DNA of 8,701 nucleotides from UBA8437 sp003445035 (GTDB lineage: Bacteria > Planctomycetota > Planctomycetia > Planctomycetales > Planctomycetaceae): contig CALCHI010000144.1 in NCBI GenBank assembly GCA_937901285.1, forward strand, positions 1 to 8,701. Reading direction: 5' to 3'. The position numbers and the translations under genes were made by a program. The notes below the pieces were generated by a model. That model ran no database searches and had not been told where the DNA came from. It worked only from the letters and a program-made list of their open reading frames with translations. Below, one piece after another: positions 1 to 5,681 of the stretch. Numbering within the stretch: position 1 is the stretch's first letter; every line of letters begins with the position of its first letter.

Positions 1-1
1 G

Positions 2-376
2 GACATCCATGAGCATGTCCGATCGCTGTCCGGCATGCGACGCGAACTGATGGAGGTGGTCTTGCTCCAGAGTACCGTGGCGAGAGTGGTTCGGATTCTT
101 GGCCCACTCTCCGAACTGGCTGACCTCAGGCGACTCAGTGCCACCGAGATCCGAGCTGCCGCACGGTCGATCTCCAGGCAGCGGGCCAACCAGCAAGCCC
201 AGCGGGTGATCCGTCGACCGGAAATCGAATCACCTCGGACCGGCGGTTCGGATCGCATCATTCCGACCACCGGCCGGGCGGGCCTCTTCGACGGGCACCA
301 CCCACTCGGCCTGGACCGTGTCGTCCCCTCACCGAGCGAAGCGAGGTTTCCTCACACCGACAAGTCGAGTCGATAA
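2..376 (+). CDS. 3' end of an unrecognised protein (partial, left edge)
   Basis: The frame is open from the first complete codon of the window to a TAA at 374-376, giving 124 visible residues with no N-terminus. I do not recognise a family. Visible residues 1-72 look like genuine protein: alternating hydrophobic and charged residues that should form several alpha helices, with Leu/Val/Arg-rich runs such as ELMEVVLLQ and LSELADLRRL. The last 50 or so residues are low in hydrophobics, rich in Pro, Gly and Arg, and probably disordered. The gene ends about 50 bp before the promoter of the downstream fatty-acid operon, so it is probably a separate transcription unit with the same orientation. An in-frame ATG at 35 could be an internal start, but because the frame stays open to the window edge I prefer a longer truncated gene. 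A chance open frame in GC-rich DNA is not excluded. Confidence 0.45.
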   Translation, partial: DIHEHVRSLSGMRRELMEVVLLQSTVARVVRILGPLSELADLRRLSATEIRAAARSISRQRANQQAQRVIRRPEIESPRTGGSDRIIPTTGRAGLFDGHHPLGLDRVVPSPSEARFPHTDKSSR

Positions 377-425
377 AAGGCGACCCCAGACAGCCCACAG
401 GCCCCTCCGAGCGTCTTCAGGCCGC

Positions 426-454
426 TTGAGAAGCTTGGGAATGAGTACTATAGT
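426..454 (+). promoter_or_regulatory. Predicted sigma70-type promoter of the fab-like operon
   Basis: A -35 box TTGAGA (426-431, 5 of 6 matches to TTGACA) is followed by a 17-base spacer and a -10 box TATAGT (449-454, 5 of 6 matches to TATAAT). Transcription would start near 461, leaving a leader of about 70 nt before the first dehydratase gene. It lies in the gap between the upstream partial gene and the operon, which is where an operon promoter is expected. The assignment rests on match to consensus only. Confidence 0.65.
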
Positions 455-481
455 TGGGGCCTTCCACGACATTTCGGCGTT

Positions 482-520
482 GGGTTCAGGCTGGGAATTC
501 TCGAACCGCGTCAGGGTTCA
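482..520 (+). repeat. Leader with a 7-nt direct repeat and two alternative hairpins
   Basis: GGGTTCA occurs at 482-488 and again at 514-520, inside the predicted leader. Between them, GAACC (503-507) can pair with either copy: with GGTTC at 483-487 (15-nt loop) or with GGTTC at 515-519 (7-nt loop). The second hairpin ends four bases before the Shine-Dalgarno GGAG at 524-527, so the two pairings could be mutually exclusive and affect translation of the first gene. The stems are only 5 bp, so chance is possible. Confidence 0.3.
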
Positions 521-532
521 CTCGGAGACGTC

Positions 533-1051
533 ATGCGTTTCACGTTGGTGGACAGGGTCGTTTCGCTGAAACGAGGCGAATCGATCTCGACAGTCAAGAA
601 CCTGACACTGGCCGAGGAGTACCTGGCGGATCATTTCCCGGGTTTTCCCGTCCTGCCGGGTGTTCTGATGCTCGAAGCGCTGATTCAGACCGGGGCATGG
701 CTAATGCGAGACGCCGAGGGCTTCCGTTACAGCACGATCTTGCTCAAGCAGGCCCGCGCCCTGAAATTCAACAGTTTTGTCACTCCCGGACACACCCTGT
801 GCGTCACCGCCTCGGTGCACAAGACCGAAGACTGCGAGTGGACGTTCAAGGCTCAAGGCAGCGTCGACAACACCTCGGCCGTCTCGGCTCGCCTCACCCT
901 CCAGCAGTTCAACCTCGCCGACCGGGATCCCTCGCTGGCCGATGCCGATCAAAGAACGATTGATCACATGAAAGCACTCTTCGGCCAGATCTGGCACCCC
1001 GAGGCCGAGGTGGCCGAAGACTCCACCGAATCCACGGAGACGACCGTCTGA
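533..1051 (+). CDS. FabZ-like 3-hydroxyacyl-ACP dehydratase (first copy)
   Basis: This predicted cytoplasmic hotdog-fold dehydratase would remove water from 3-hydroxyacyl-ACP to give trans-2-enoyl-ACP. The 172-residue protein carries the FabZ active-site block DHFPGFPVLPG followed by MLEALIQTG, with the expected catalytic His at residue 34 and Glu at residue 48. Typical FabZ proteins are about 140-150 residues. This one has a C-terminal extension (about residues 126-172) that begins with a D-x-DP-x-L pattern and ends in an acidic, Ser/Thr-rich tail. The ATG at 533 is supported by a GGAG 5 nt upstream (524-527) and by alignment of its N-terminus with the second copy at 2484. It is the first gene of the operon, 58 bp before the ketoreductase start. 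By hand alignment 32 of the first 60 residues match the second copy without gaps. FabZ is better supported than FabA: the block has the FabZ-type Glu, not the FabA-type Asp. Confidence 0.88.
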   Translation: MRFTLVDRVVSLKRGESISTVKNLTLAEEYLADHFPGFPVLPGVLMLEALIQTGAWLMRDAEGFRYSTILLKQARALKFNSFVTPGHTLCVTASVHKTEDCEWTFKAQGSVDNTSAVSARLTLQQFNLADRDPSLADADQRTIDHMKALFGQIWHPEAEVAEDSTESTETTV

Positions 1052-1109
1052 GCGGCAAGCCGCCGACGTACGATTGATCTTCCGGGACGAACCACAGAAA
1101 GCACGATCC

Positions 1110-1862
1110 ATGAAGTTGGCGGGAAAGACAGCCCTGGTGACCGGCGGCAGCCGCGGAATCGGCCGGGGGATCGTCTGGCAACTGGCTCGCGAAGGAGCCA
1201 AGGTCGCCTTCGTCTATCGCTCGGACACCGAGTCGGCCAACCAGTTGGTCAAGGACCTCGAGTTGGACCAGCGGGAAGTGATCGCAATCCAGGCCGACGT
1301 GTCGGACTCCGAATCGGCCGAAACCGTCGTCGAAAGCGTTCTCGAGGCGTGGGAACGGATCGACATCCTGGTCAACAACGCCGGGATCGTTCGTGACAAC
1401 CTGCTGGCAATGATGGATCTTGACCAGTGGCAAGCGGTGATCGACACCAACCTCGGCAGCGTTTTCCACTTCTGTCGCGCCGTGGTTCGACCGATGATGT
1501 CTCAACGGCATGGCCGCATCATCAACATCTCGAGCGTCGCCTCACACTTCGGCAACCCAGGGCAGGCCAATTATGCGGCCAGCAAAGGCGGGATCGAAGG
1601 GATGACCCGGTGCCTGGCGGCCGAACTGGGCAAAAGAGGGATCACCGTCAATGCCGTGGCACCCGGGTTCATCGAAACCGACATGACCGAGGACATCCGC
1701 AACATGGCCGAAGGCGAGATCGTCAAGAAGATTTCGTGTCGACGTTTGGGCAATACCGAGGACATTGCCCACGCAACGGCCTACTTGGCCAGCGACGAGG
1801 CGTCCTACGTCACTGGCCACGTGCTGGTGGTCGACGGAGGACTCACCCTCGGCGGACTCTGA
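1110..1862 (+). CDS. fabG: FabG-like 3-oxoacyl-ACP reductase (SDR family)
   Basis: This classical short-chain dehydrogenase/reductase is predicted to reduce 3-oxoacyl-ACP to 3-hydroxyacyl-ACP with NADPH in the cytoplasm. The 250-residue length is normal for FabG. The cofactor-binding motif TGGSRGIG is at residues 11-18, NNAG at 89-92, and the catalytic set is Asn114, Ser142, Tyr155 and Lys159 (the YAASK segment). The 13-residue Ser-to-Tyr spacing is the same as in E. coli FabG. The N-P-G-Q-A-N segment before the Tyr and the PGFIETDMT segment after it are also FabG-like. I chose ATG 1110 over an in-frame TTG at 1074 because MKLAGKTALVTGG starts where FabG proteins usually start and the extra 12 residues look like leader sequence. 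No clear Shine-Dalgarno precedes it. It sits between the first dehydratase and the carrier protein, which supports a fatty-acid or polyketide role over a generic sugar or alcohol SDR. Confidence 0.92.
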   Translation: MKLAGKTALVTGGSRGIGRGIVWQLAREGAKVAFVYRSDTESANQLVKDLELDQREVIAIQADVSDSESAETVVESVLEAWERIDILVNNAGIVRDNLLAMMDLDQWQAVIDTNLGSVFHFCRAVVRPMMSQRHGRIINISSVASHFGNPGQANYAASKGGIEGMTRCLAAELGKRGITVNAVAPGFIETDMTEDIRNMAEGEIVKKISCRRLGNTEDIAHATAYLASDEASYVTGHVLVVDGGLTLGGL

Positions 1863-1950
1863 GACTTCGGCCGGGGCGATCGCCGGGCGGGCTGCGGAAT
1901 GGACTACCGAACACGACAATTCAACAACTACTTGGCTGGGAGAGGTCGGA

Positions 1951-2346
1951 ATGGCAACCAACGAAGAAATCCTTGGCAAGATCCAGGAAATTTTGGCCAA
2001 CGCACTGGGCGTCGACGACGAAGAGGTCACTCCGTCAGCAACTCTTGTCGGAGACCTTGGAGCCGAGTCGATCGACTTTCTCGACATCGTCTTCAACCTC
2101 GAAAAGGAATTCGACATCAAGATCAAGCGCGGCGAGTTGTTCCCCGAGAACCTCGCGGCTGGAGAAGACGGCCTGGCCATTGATGGTGTCGTGACCGAAG
2201 ACGGCCTGGCGAAGCTTCGAGAGCGTCTGCCCCACGCCGACGTCGACGCTTTCTCCGAAGACCCCAAGGTCGAGAACATCCAGGATCTGTTTACCATCGA
2301 CATGCTGGTCAAGTTCGTCGCCGCCAAGACCTCCGACCCGCAATGA
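1951..2346 (+). CDS. Acyl carrier protein with an internal insertion
   Basis: This is the carrier that would hold the growing acyl chain on a 4'-phosphopantetheine arm. Residues 1-59 align well with AcpP: helix I, the G-V-D-D-E-E-V-T-P loop, then DLGAES followed by IDFLDIVFNLEKEFDIKI. The expected phosphopantetheine serine is Ser40. The motif reads GAES-I where the usual form is GADSL, so Glu replaces the Asp before the serine and Ile replaces Leu. At 131 residues it is much longer than the usual 75-90. About 48 extra residues (roughly 61-108, with a predicted helix near 84-93) separate the end of helix II/III from a normal-looking last helix, ENIQDLFTIDMLVKFV. The protein is acidic. The ATG at 1951 is preceded by AGAGGT (1941-1946), one of the few Shine-Dalgarno-like sites in the operon, which would suit a carrier needed in excess. 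A longer upstream start would add unrelated, non-ACP-like sequence. Confidence 0.85.
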   Translation: MATNEEILGKIQEILANALGVDDEEVTPSATLVGDLGAESIDFLDIVFNLEKEFDIKIKRGELFPENLAAGEDGLAIDGVVTEDGLAKLRERLPHADVDAFSEDPKVENIQDLFTIDMLVKFVAAKTSDPQ

Positions 2347-2483
2347 TCCCCCCCGGAGATCCTTGTCGTGCGGCCACGCTTGTGGTCGGAACACGATCAC
2401 TCGTCCAAGTTGTCAGCACGTGGTCCGGGCGGCATCGCCGACAACAAATCCACCCGGCCGGATTCCAACCGGTACCGTAACCC

Positions 2484-2990
2484 ATGCGTTGGATTTGGAT
2501 CGATCGGTTCGAAGAACTCATCAAGGGAACGTCGGCACGCGCCATCAAGAACGTGACCCTGGCCGAGGATCACCTCCACGACCATTTCCCCGGGTTCCCG
2601 GTGATGCCGGCCAGCCTGATGTTGGAAGGCATGGCCCAGACCGGCGGCATCCTGCTGGGTGACCTTCACGACTTCGAACATGTCGTGATCCTGGCCAAGG
2701 TGCCCAAGGTCACCTATCACAGTTGGGCCGTACCAGGTGACACGCTGGTCTACGATGCGAAACTGCTCGACGAACGTGACGAGGGCGGCACGGTGGAAGT
2801 GATCGCGTCGGTCGGTGAGAGGCTGGTGGCCGAGGCCAGGATCGTCTTCGTTCACCTCGACGACAATGACCCCGAACTGGGGGGTATCGACCAGAAGAAC
2901 TTTGTCTTCTCGATGAACCTGATGGGAGTGATGGAAGTCGGAAGGGCCGCCGCGGCGGACCCGGAAACCGAAGAGGCCGGAAACGCGTGA
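2484..2990 (+). CDS. FabZ-like 3-hydroxyacyl-ACP dehydratase (second copy)
   Basis: This second predicted hotdog dehydratase has 168 residues. It keeps the block HDHFPGFPVMP with catalytic His34 and MLEGMAQTGG with catalytic Glu48, at the same numbers as in the first copy. One difference in the core is that the usual Pro-Gly after VMP is Pro-Ala-Ser, at the start of the helix that carries the Glu. The C-terminal extension follows the same D-x-DP-x-L-x(3)-DQ pattern as the first copy, then an M-rich helix and an acidic Ala/Glu-rich end. The two proteins therefore share a whole-length ancestor, tail included. The N-terminus MRWIWIDRF is a form I associate with planctomycete FabZ paralogs. There is no clear Shine-Dalgarno, and 137 bp separate it from the ACP gene. 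The pair may act on different chain lengths or on different steps, but substrate preference cannot be read from sequence. Confidence 0.88.
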   Translation: MRWIWIDRFEELIKGTSARAIKNVTLAEDHLHDHFPGFPVMPASLMLEGMAQTGGILLGDLHDFEHVVILAKVPKVTYHSWAVPGDTLVYDAKLLDERDEGGTVEVIASVGERLVAEARIVFVHLDDNDPELGGIDQKNFVFSMNLMGVMEVGRAAAADPETEEAGNA

Positions 2991-3000
2991 ATCTCGCCGT

Positions 3001-3120
3001 TTCGCCCGGACCTCCCAACTTCTCACTCGTATTCCCTTCAATTCCCCTCCCACACCCTGTTACACTCGTCCCCGCGGCTCCACATTTTCCGGGTCAACCC
3101 CACCCCATCATCCCTCCCCA
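3001..3120 (+). promoter_or_regulatory. C-rich, G-poor tract before the ketosynthase gene (possible rut-like or leader region)
   Basis: By hand count these 120 bases hold 60 C, 29 T, 19 A and 12 G, so the RNA would be 50% C and 10% G, very unlike the flanking coding sequence. C-over-G enrichment with little secondary structure is the hallmark of Rho-utilisation regions. A possible extended -10, TGTTACACT (3058-3066), lies inside it with only a poor -35 (TTCAAT, 3037-3042, 18-bp spacer). It could be a Rho-dependent attenuator, an unstructured leader that helps an mRNA without Shine-Dalgarno start translation, or just a biased spacer. Confidence 0.35.
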
Positions 3121-3140
3121 CGTGCTCGAGACCGCCACGA

Positions 3141-4433
3141 ATGAGACGTCGCGTCGTCGTGACAGGCATTGGCTGCGTGACGCCCGTCGGCAATAACGTC
3201 GACCAGATGTGGGCGTCGTTGCGACGCTGCGGCAATGGGGTTGGACCGATCACCCATTTCCCCGCCGACGACTTCCCCACGCAGTTCGCTGCCGAGGTGA
3301 AGGACTACTCGATCGACGACTACGTCGACGATCCCGATCGATTCACTCACGCCAGCCCCAACATTCTCTTCGCGATCGGCGCAGCCAGCCAGGCGATGGC
3401 CGACAGCGGGCTCGGCGACGGAGACATTGATCCATCCCGGTTTGGCGTCTACCTGGGAGCCGGTGAAGGGGGCCAGGATTTCCAGAAGTACATGTCCGTG
3501 ATCGCCAGGTCCGAGAGCAGCGAAGAGGGCAAGGTGGTCGATGTCGAGAAGTTCATCCGCTACGGAATGGAGACGCTCGAATCGCAGGCCGAACTCGAAC
3601 AGGAGCCGAATCGGCCGGCCGGGCACCTGGCCAGCCTGTTCAACGCCCAGGGCCCCAACATGAACTGCCTGACCGCCTGCGCGGCTTCGAGCCAGGCGAT
3701 CGGCGAAGCGACCGAGTTGATCCGACGCGGAGACGTCGACCTGATGCTCTCCGGGGGGGCCCACAGCATGATCCACCCCTTCGGCGTCACCGGCTTCAGC
3801 CTGCTGACGGCCCTCTCCACCCACAATGATGATCCCGCGCGTGCCAGCCGCCCCTTCGACCTGAACCGCGACGGCTTCGTGCTCGGCGAAGGATCCGGCA
3901 TGCTGGTTCTCGAGGAACTCGAACACGCCCGGGCCCGCGACGCTCACATCCACGGCGAGATCCTCGGCTACGGCTCGACCGCCGACGCCTATCGCATCAC
4001 CGACATCCACCCCGAGGGCCGCGGAGCAACGGCCTGCATCCAGATGGCGATGCGGGACGCGGAAATCAACAGCGATGAGTTACAGTACATCAATGCTCAC
4101 GGAACCAGCACCAAGGTCAACGACAAGGTCGAGACCCTGGCGATCCGGAACACGCTCGGAGCCGACGCCGAATCGACGCCGGTCTCGAGCATCAAGAGCA
4201 TGATGGGGCACCTGATCGCAGCGGCGGGCAGCGTCGAGGCGATCACCTGCCTGCTGGCAATTCGCGACAACGTGCTGCCACCGACAAGAAACTACGAGAC
4301 GGCTGACCCGGACTGCGATCTGGACTACGTGCCCAACGAGGCTCGTGAGGCCCCGGTCCGCCGGGCCCTGTCCAACAGTTTCGGGTTTGGCGGTCAGAAC
4401 ATTTCCCTGGTCCTTTCGGAGTTCACCGGCTGA
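3141..4433 (+). CDS. FabF-like 3-oxoacyl-ACP synthase II (KAS II type)
   Basis: This predicted condensing enzyme would join malonyl-ACP to an acyl-ACP by decarboxylative Claisen condensation. The 430-residue thiolase-fold protein has the full Cys-His-His triad: Cys180 in CLTACAASS, His320 in NAHGTST and His357 in the MMGHLIAAAG segment, with the supporting Lys352. The spacings (140 from Cys to first His, 37 between His residues) equal those of E. coli FabF. The C-terminal SFGFGGQN motif (413-420) is intact. The active Cys argues against a chain-length factor, where it is replaced. About 17 residues more than in E. coli FabF lie before the Cys, in a charged segment around residues 122-158. The ATG at 3141 gives the standard MRRRVVVTGIG start, with no Shine-Dalgarno. 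It is the last clear synthesis gene of the cluster, 150 bp after the second dehydratase. It could serve a specialised system and not housekeeping elongation. Confidence 0.92.
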   Translation: MRRRVVVTGIGCVTPVGNNVDQMWASLRRCGNGVGPITHFPADDFPTQFAAEVKDYSIDDYVDDPDRFTHASPNILFAIGAASQAMADSGLGDGDIDPSRFGVYLGAGEGGQDFQKYMSVIARSESSEEGKVVDVEKFIRYGMETLESQAELEQEPNRPAGHLASLFNAQGPNMNCLTACAASSQAIGEATELIRRGDVDLMLSGGAHSMIHPFGVTGFSLLTALSTHNDDPARASRPFDLNRDGFVLGEGSGMLVLEELEHARARDAHIHGEILGYGSTADAYRITDIHPEGRGATACIQMAMRDAEINSDELQYINAHGTSTKVNDKVETLAIRNTLGADAESTPVSSIKSMMGHLIAAAGSVEAITCLLAIRDNVLPPTRNYETADPDCDLDYVPNEAREAPVRRALSNSFGFGGQNISLVLSEFTG

Positions 4434-4459
4434 CGGGGCCTGGCTGGGACTCAGCCCCG
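4434..4459 (+). terminator. GC-rich hairpin just after the ketosynthase stop
   Basis: CGGGGC (4434-4439) can pair with GCCCCG (4454-4459). An alternative inner stem is GGCTG (4442-4446) with CAGCC (4452-4456). It starts at the first base after the ketosynthase stop codon. No T-tract follows, so it is not a classical intrinsic terminator. It could reduce read-through into the hydrolase gene or protect the 3' end of the operon mRNA. Confidence 0.3.
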
Positions 4460-4514
4460 CAAGTCGACGCGAAGACAACCTCATTCGGACCCGATCGCCA
4501 AAACACGGTGGTCG

Positions 4515-5531
4515 GTGCGTTGGAGAAAAAACGTGGTGTGGGTCATTCTCGGATCGGTCGTTCTCGGGCTAATCGCGCTCGAGCTGGTCTTCCAGGTCGT
4601 GCTCGTTCGGCTAATCGTGCCGTGGTTCGAGAACGGGCCGCCTTTCCATGTGCCCTCCAGCGAGGAAGATCCCGAAGCCGAGCGTATCGAGATCGAGACG
4701 GCCGATGGGCTGCTGCTGCGCGGCAGTCTTCACCATCACCTCGATCGACCGCCCCGCGGCGTGATCGTCTACTGCCACGAATTCACCGGCTCTCACTGGA
4801 CCGCCATGGCCTACTGCCGCGGCCTCTACGAGGCCGGATTCGACATTCTCTCCTTCGACTTCCGCAACCACGGTGAGAGCGACGTGCAGCCTGGATACGT
4901 GCCTCTGCACTGGCTCAGCGACCACGAGATGACCGACGTGCACGCGGCGATCGAGTACGCGGCCGGTCGACCCGAACTGGTCGGATTGCCGATCGGACTC
5001 TACGGGGTCAGTCGCGGTGGTGCCGCGGCGATGGTGGCCACCGCCCAGAACGCCGCGGTCGAAGCCGTCGCCAGCGACGGTGGATACGGCACCAACACCC
5101 TGATGCAGTTTCACACCCCCCGATGGGCCCTGCTGGTGGTCCCCGCCTGGGTCTACAACCTGATCCCCTGGTGGCACTCCCTGATCACCCTGTCGCTGGT
5201 CCGCTGGTGGAGCCAGAAGCGGCGAGGGGTCCAGTTGACCCCGGTCGAACGTTGGCTTCCCCGGCTGGGCACTCGAGAGGTGCTGCTGATCTCCGGCCGC
5301 AACGACAATTACGTGACACCGGAAGTCACCCGGAAACTGCACGGGAAGATCGGCGGCAACTGCGACCAGCCGTGGATCGTCCCTCGGGCCAAACACAACC
5401 GGGCCCGGTCGGTCGACCCGATCGAATACGACCGACGACTGGTCGAGTTCTTCGGGGCGATGCCCGGGGCCGAGGAACCGGCACACGAGATCACCGAGAT
5501 CGAAGAAGCCACCCCGGTGGTCGTCGACTGA
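4515..5531 (+). CDS. Membrane-anchored alpha/beta hydrolase
   Basis: This 338-residue protein has one hydrophobic segment at about residues 7-36, after a basic MRWRK start. That suggests an N-in signal anchor with the enzyme domain on the far side of the cytoplasmic membrane. The hydrolase domain has a His in the oxyanion region (YCHEFTG, His88), a DFRNHGES strand turn (115-122) and the nucleophile elbow GVSRGG with Ser166. The likely acid is Asp264 (SGRNDNYV) and the likely base His294 (KHNRAR). The lid (about 195-250) is rich in Trp and other hydrophobics, suggesting a lipid-like or acyl substrate. The substrate is unknown: esterase, lipase and thioesterase are all possible. The start is a GTG at 4515, with other GTGs at 4533 and 4536, so the exact N-terminus is uncertain. 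It lies 81 bp after the ketosynthase gene on the same strand, past a GC-rich hairpin. If the enzyme domain is external it would act on a finished product, not on ACP thioesters. Confidence 0.8.
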   Translation: MRWRKNVVWVILGSVVLGLIALELVFQVVLVRLIVPWFENGPPFHVPSSEEDPEAERIEIETADGLLLRGSLHHHLDRPPRGVIVYCHEFTGSHWTAMAYCRGLYEAGFDILSFDFRNHGESDVQPGYVPLHWLSDHEMTDVHAAIEYAAGRPELVGLPIGLYGVSRGGAAAMVATAQNAAVEAVASDGGYGTNTLMQFHTPRWALLVVPAWVYNLIPWWHSLITLSLVRWWSQKRRGVQLTPVERWLPRLGTREVLLISGRNDNYVTPEVTRKLHGKIGGNCDQPWIVPRAKHNRARSVDPIEYDRRLVEFFGAMPGAEEPAHEITEIEEATPVVVD

Positions 5532-5573
5532 TCGGCCGGCATCTCCGTCGGTCGGCTTCCCCGACAGCGGTTC

Positions 5574-5603
5574 TTGACGACACCTCCGAATCGGTGATAC
5601 GGT
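5574..5603 (+). promoter_or_regulatory. Predicted promoter of the FHA-protein gene
   Basis: TTGACG (5574-5579, 5 of 6 matches to the -35 consensus) is followed by an 18-base spacer and TACGGT (5598-5603). A TG at 5595-5596 gives an extended -10. The -10 alone is weak (3 of 6). Transcription would start near 5610, about 70 nt before the ATG at 5682. Confidence 0.45.
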
Positions 5604-5623
5604 GCATCCGGGTGGTTGCACCG
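5600..5623 (+). repeat. 7-bp inverted repeat over the predicted -10 and start site
   Basis: CGGTGCA (5600-5606) is the exact reverse complement of TGCACCG (5617-5623), with a 10-base centre. The left arm overlaps the predicted -10 box and the dyad covers the predicted transcription start. That is the position of a repressor operator, or of a hairpin at the very 5' end of the mRNA. No regulator is encoded nearby. Confidence 0.35.
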
Positions 5624-5681
5624 GGACATGGGTCGGTACTGGTCGGCTTCTGTCGGAGCGGGCCATACGAGGGAACGGTCG

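Noticed and set aside
1875..1884. Palindrome GGCGATCGCC after the ketoreductase gene
   Set aside because: A 10-bp palindrome with no loop cannot form a hairpin terminator, and the GCGATCGC core is a common chance word in GC-rich DNA.
1427..2194. 255-codon + strand frame overlapping the ketoreductase and ACP genes
   Set aside because: The product is extremely rich in Arg and Gly, typical of an out-of-frame reading of GC-rich genes.
2409..2445. Inverted repeat GTTGTC / GACAAC in the gap between the ACP and the second dehydratase
   Set aside because: The arms are only 6 bp with a 25-nt centre and no supporting promoter or T-tract, so chance is likely. Apart from this, nothing clear was seen in that 137-bp gap.
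3108..4010. 300-codon open frame on the - strand opposite the ketosynthase
   Set aside because: The ketosynthase on the + strand has its full Cys-His-His triad. The antisense product has no recognisable family.
5616..5681. Upstream in-frame ATG for the FHA protein
   Set aside because: It adds 22 residues without FHA-like character, lies inside the predicted start-site dyad and lacks a ribosome-binding site, whereas ATG 5682 has GAGGG at the right distance.
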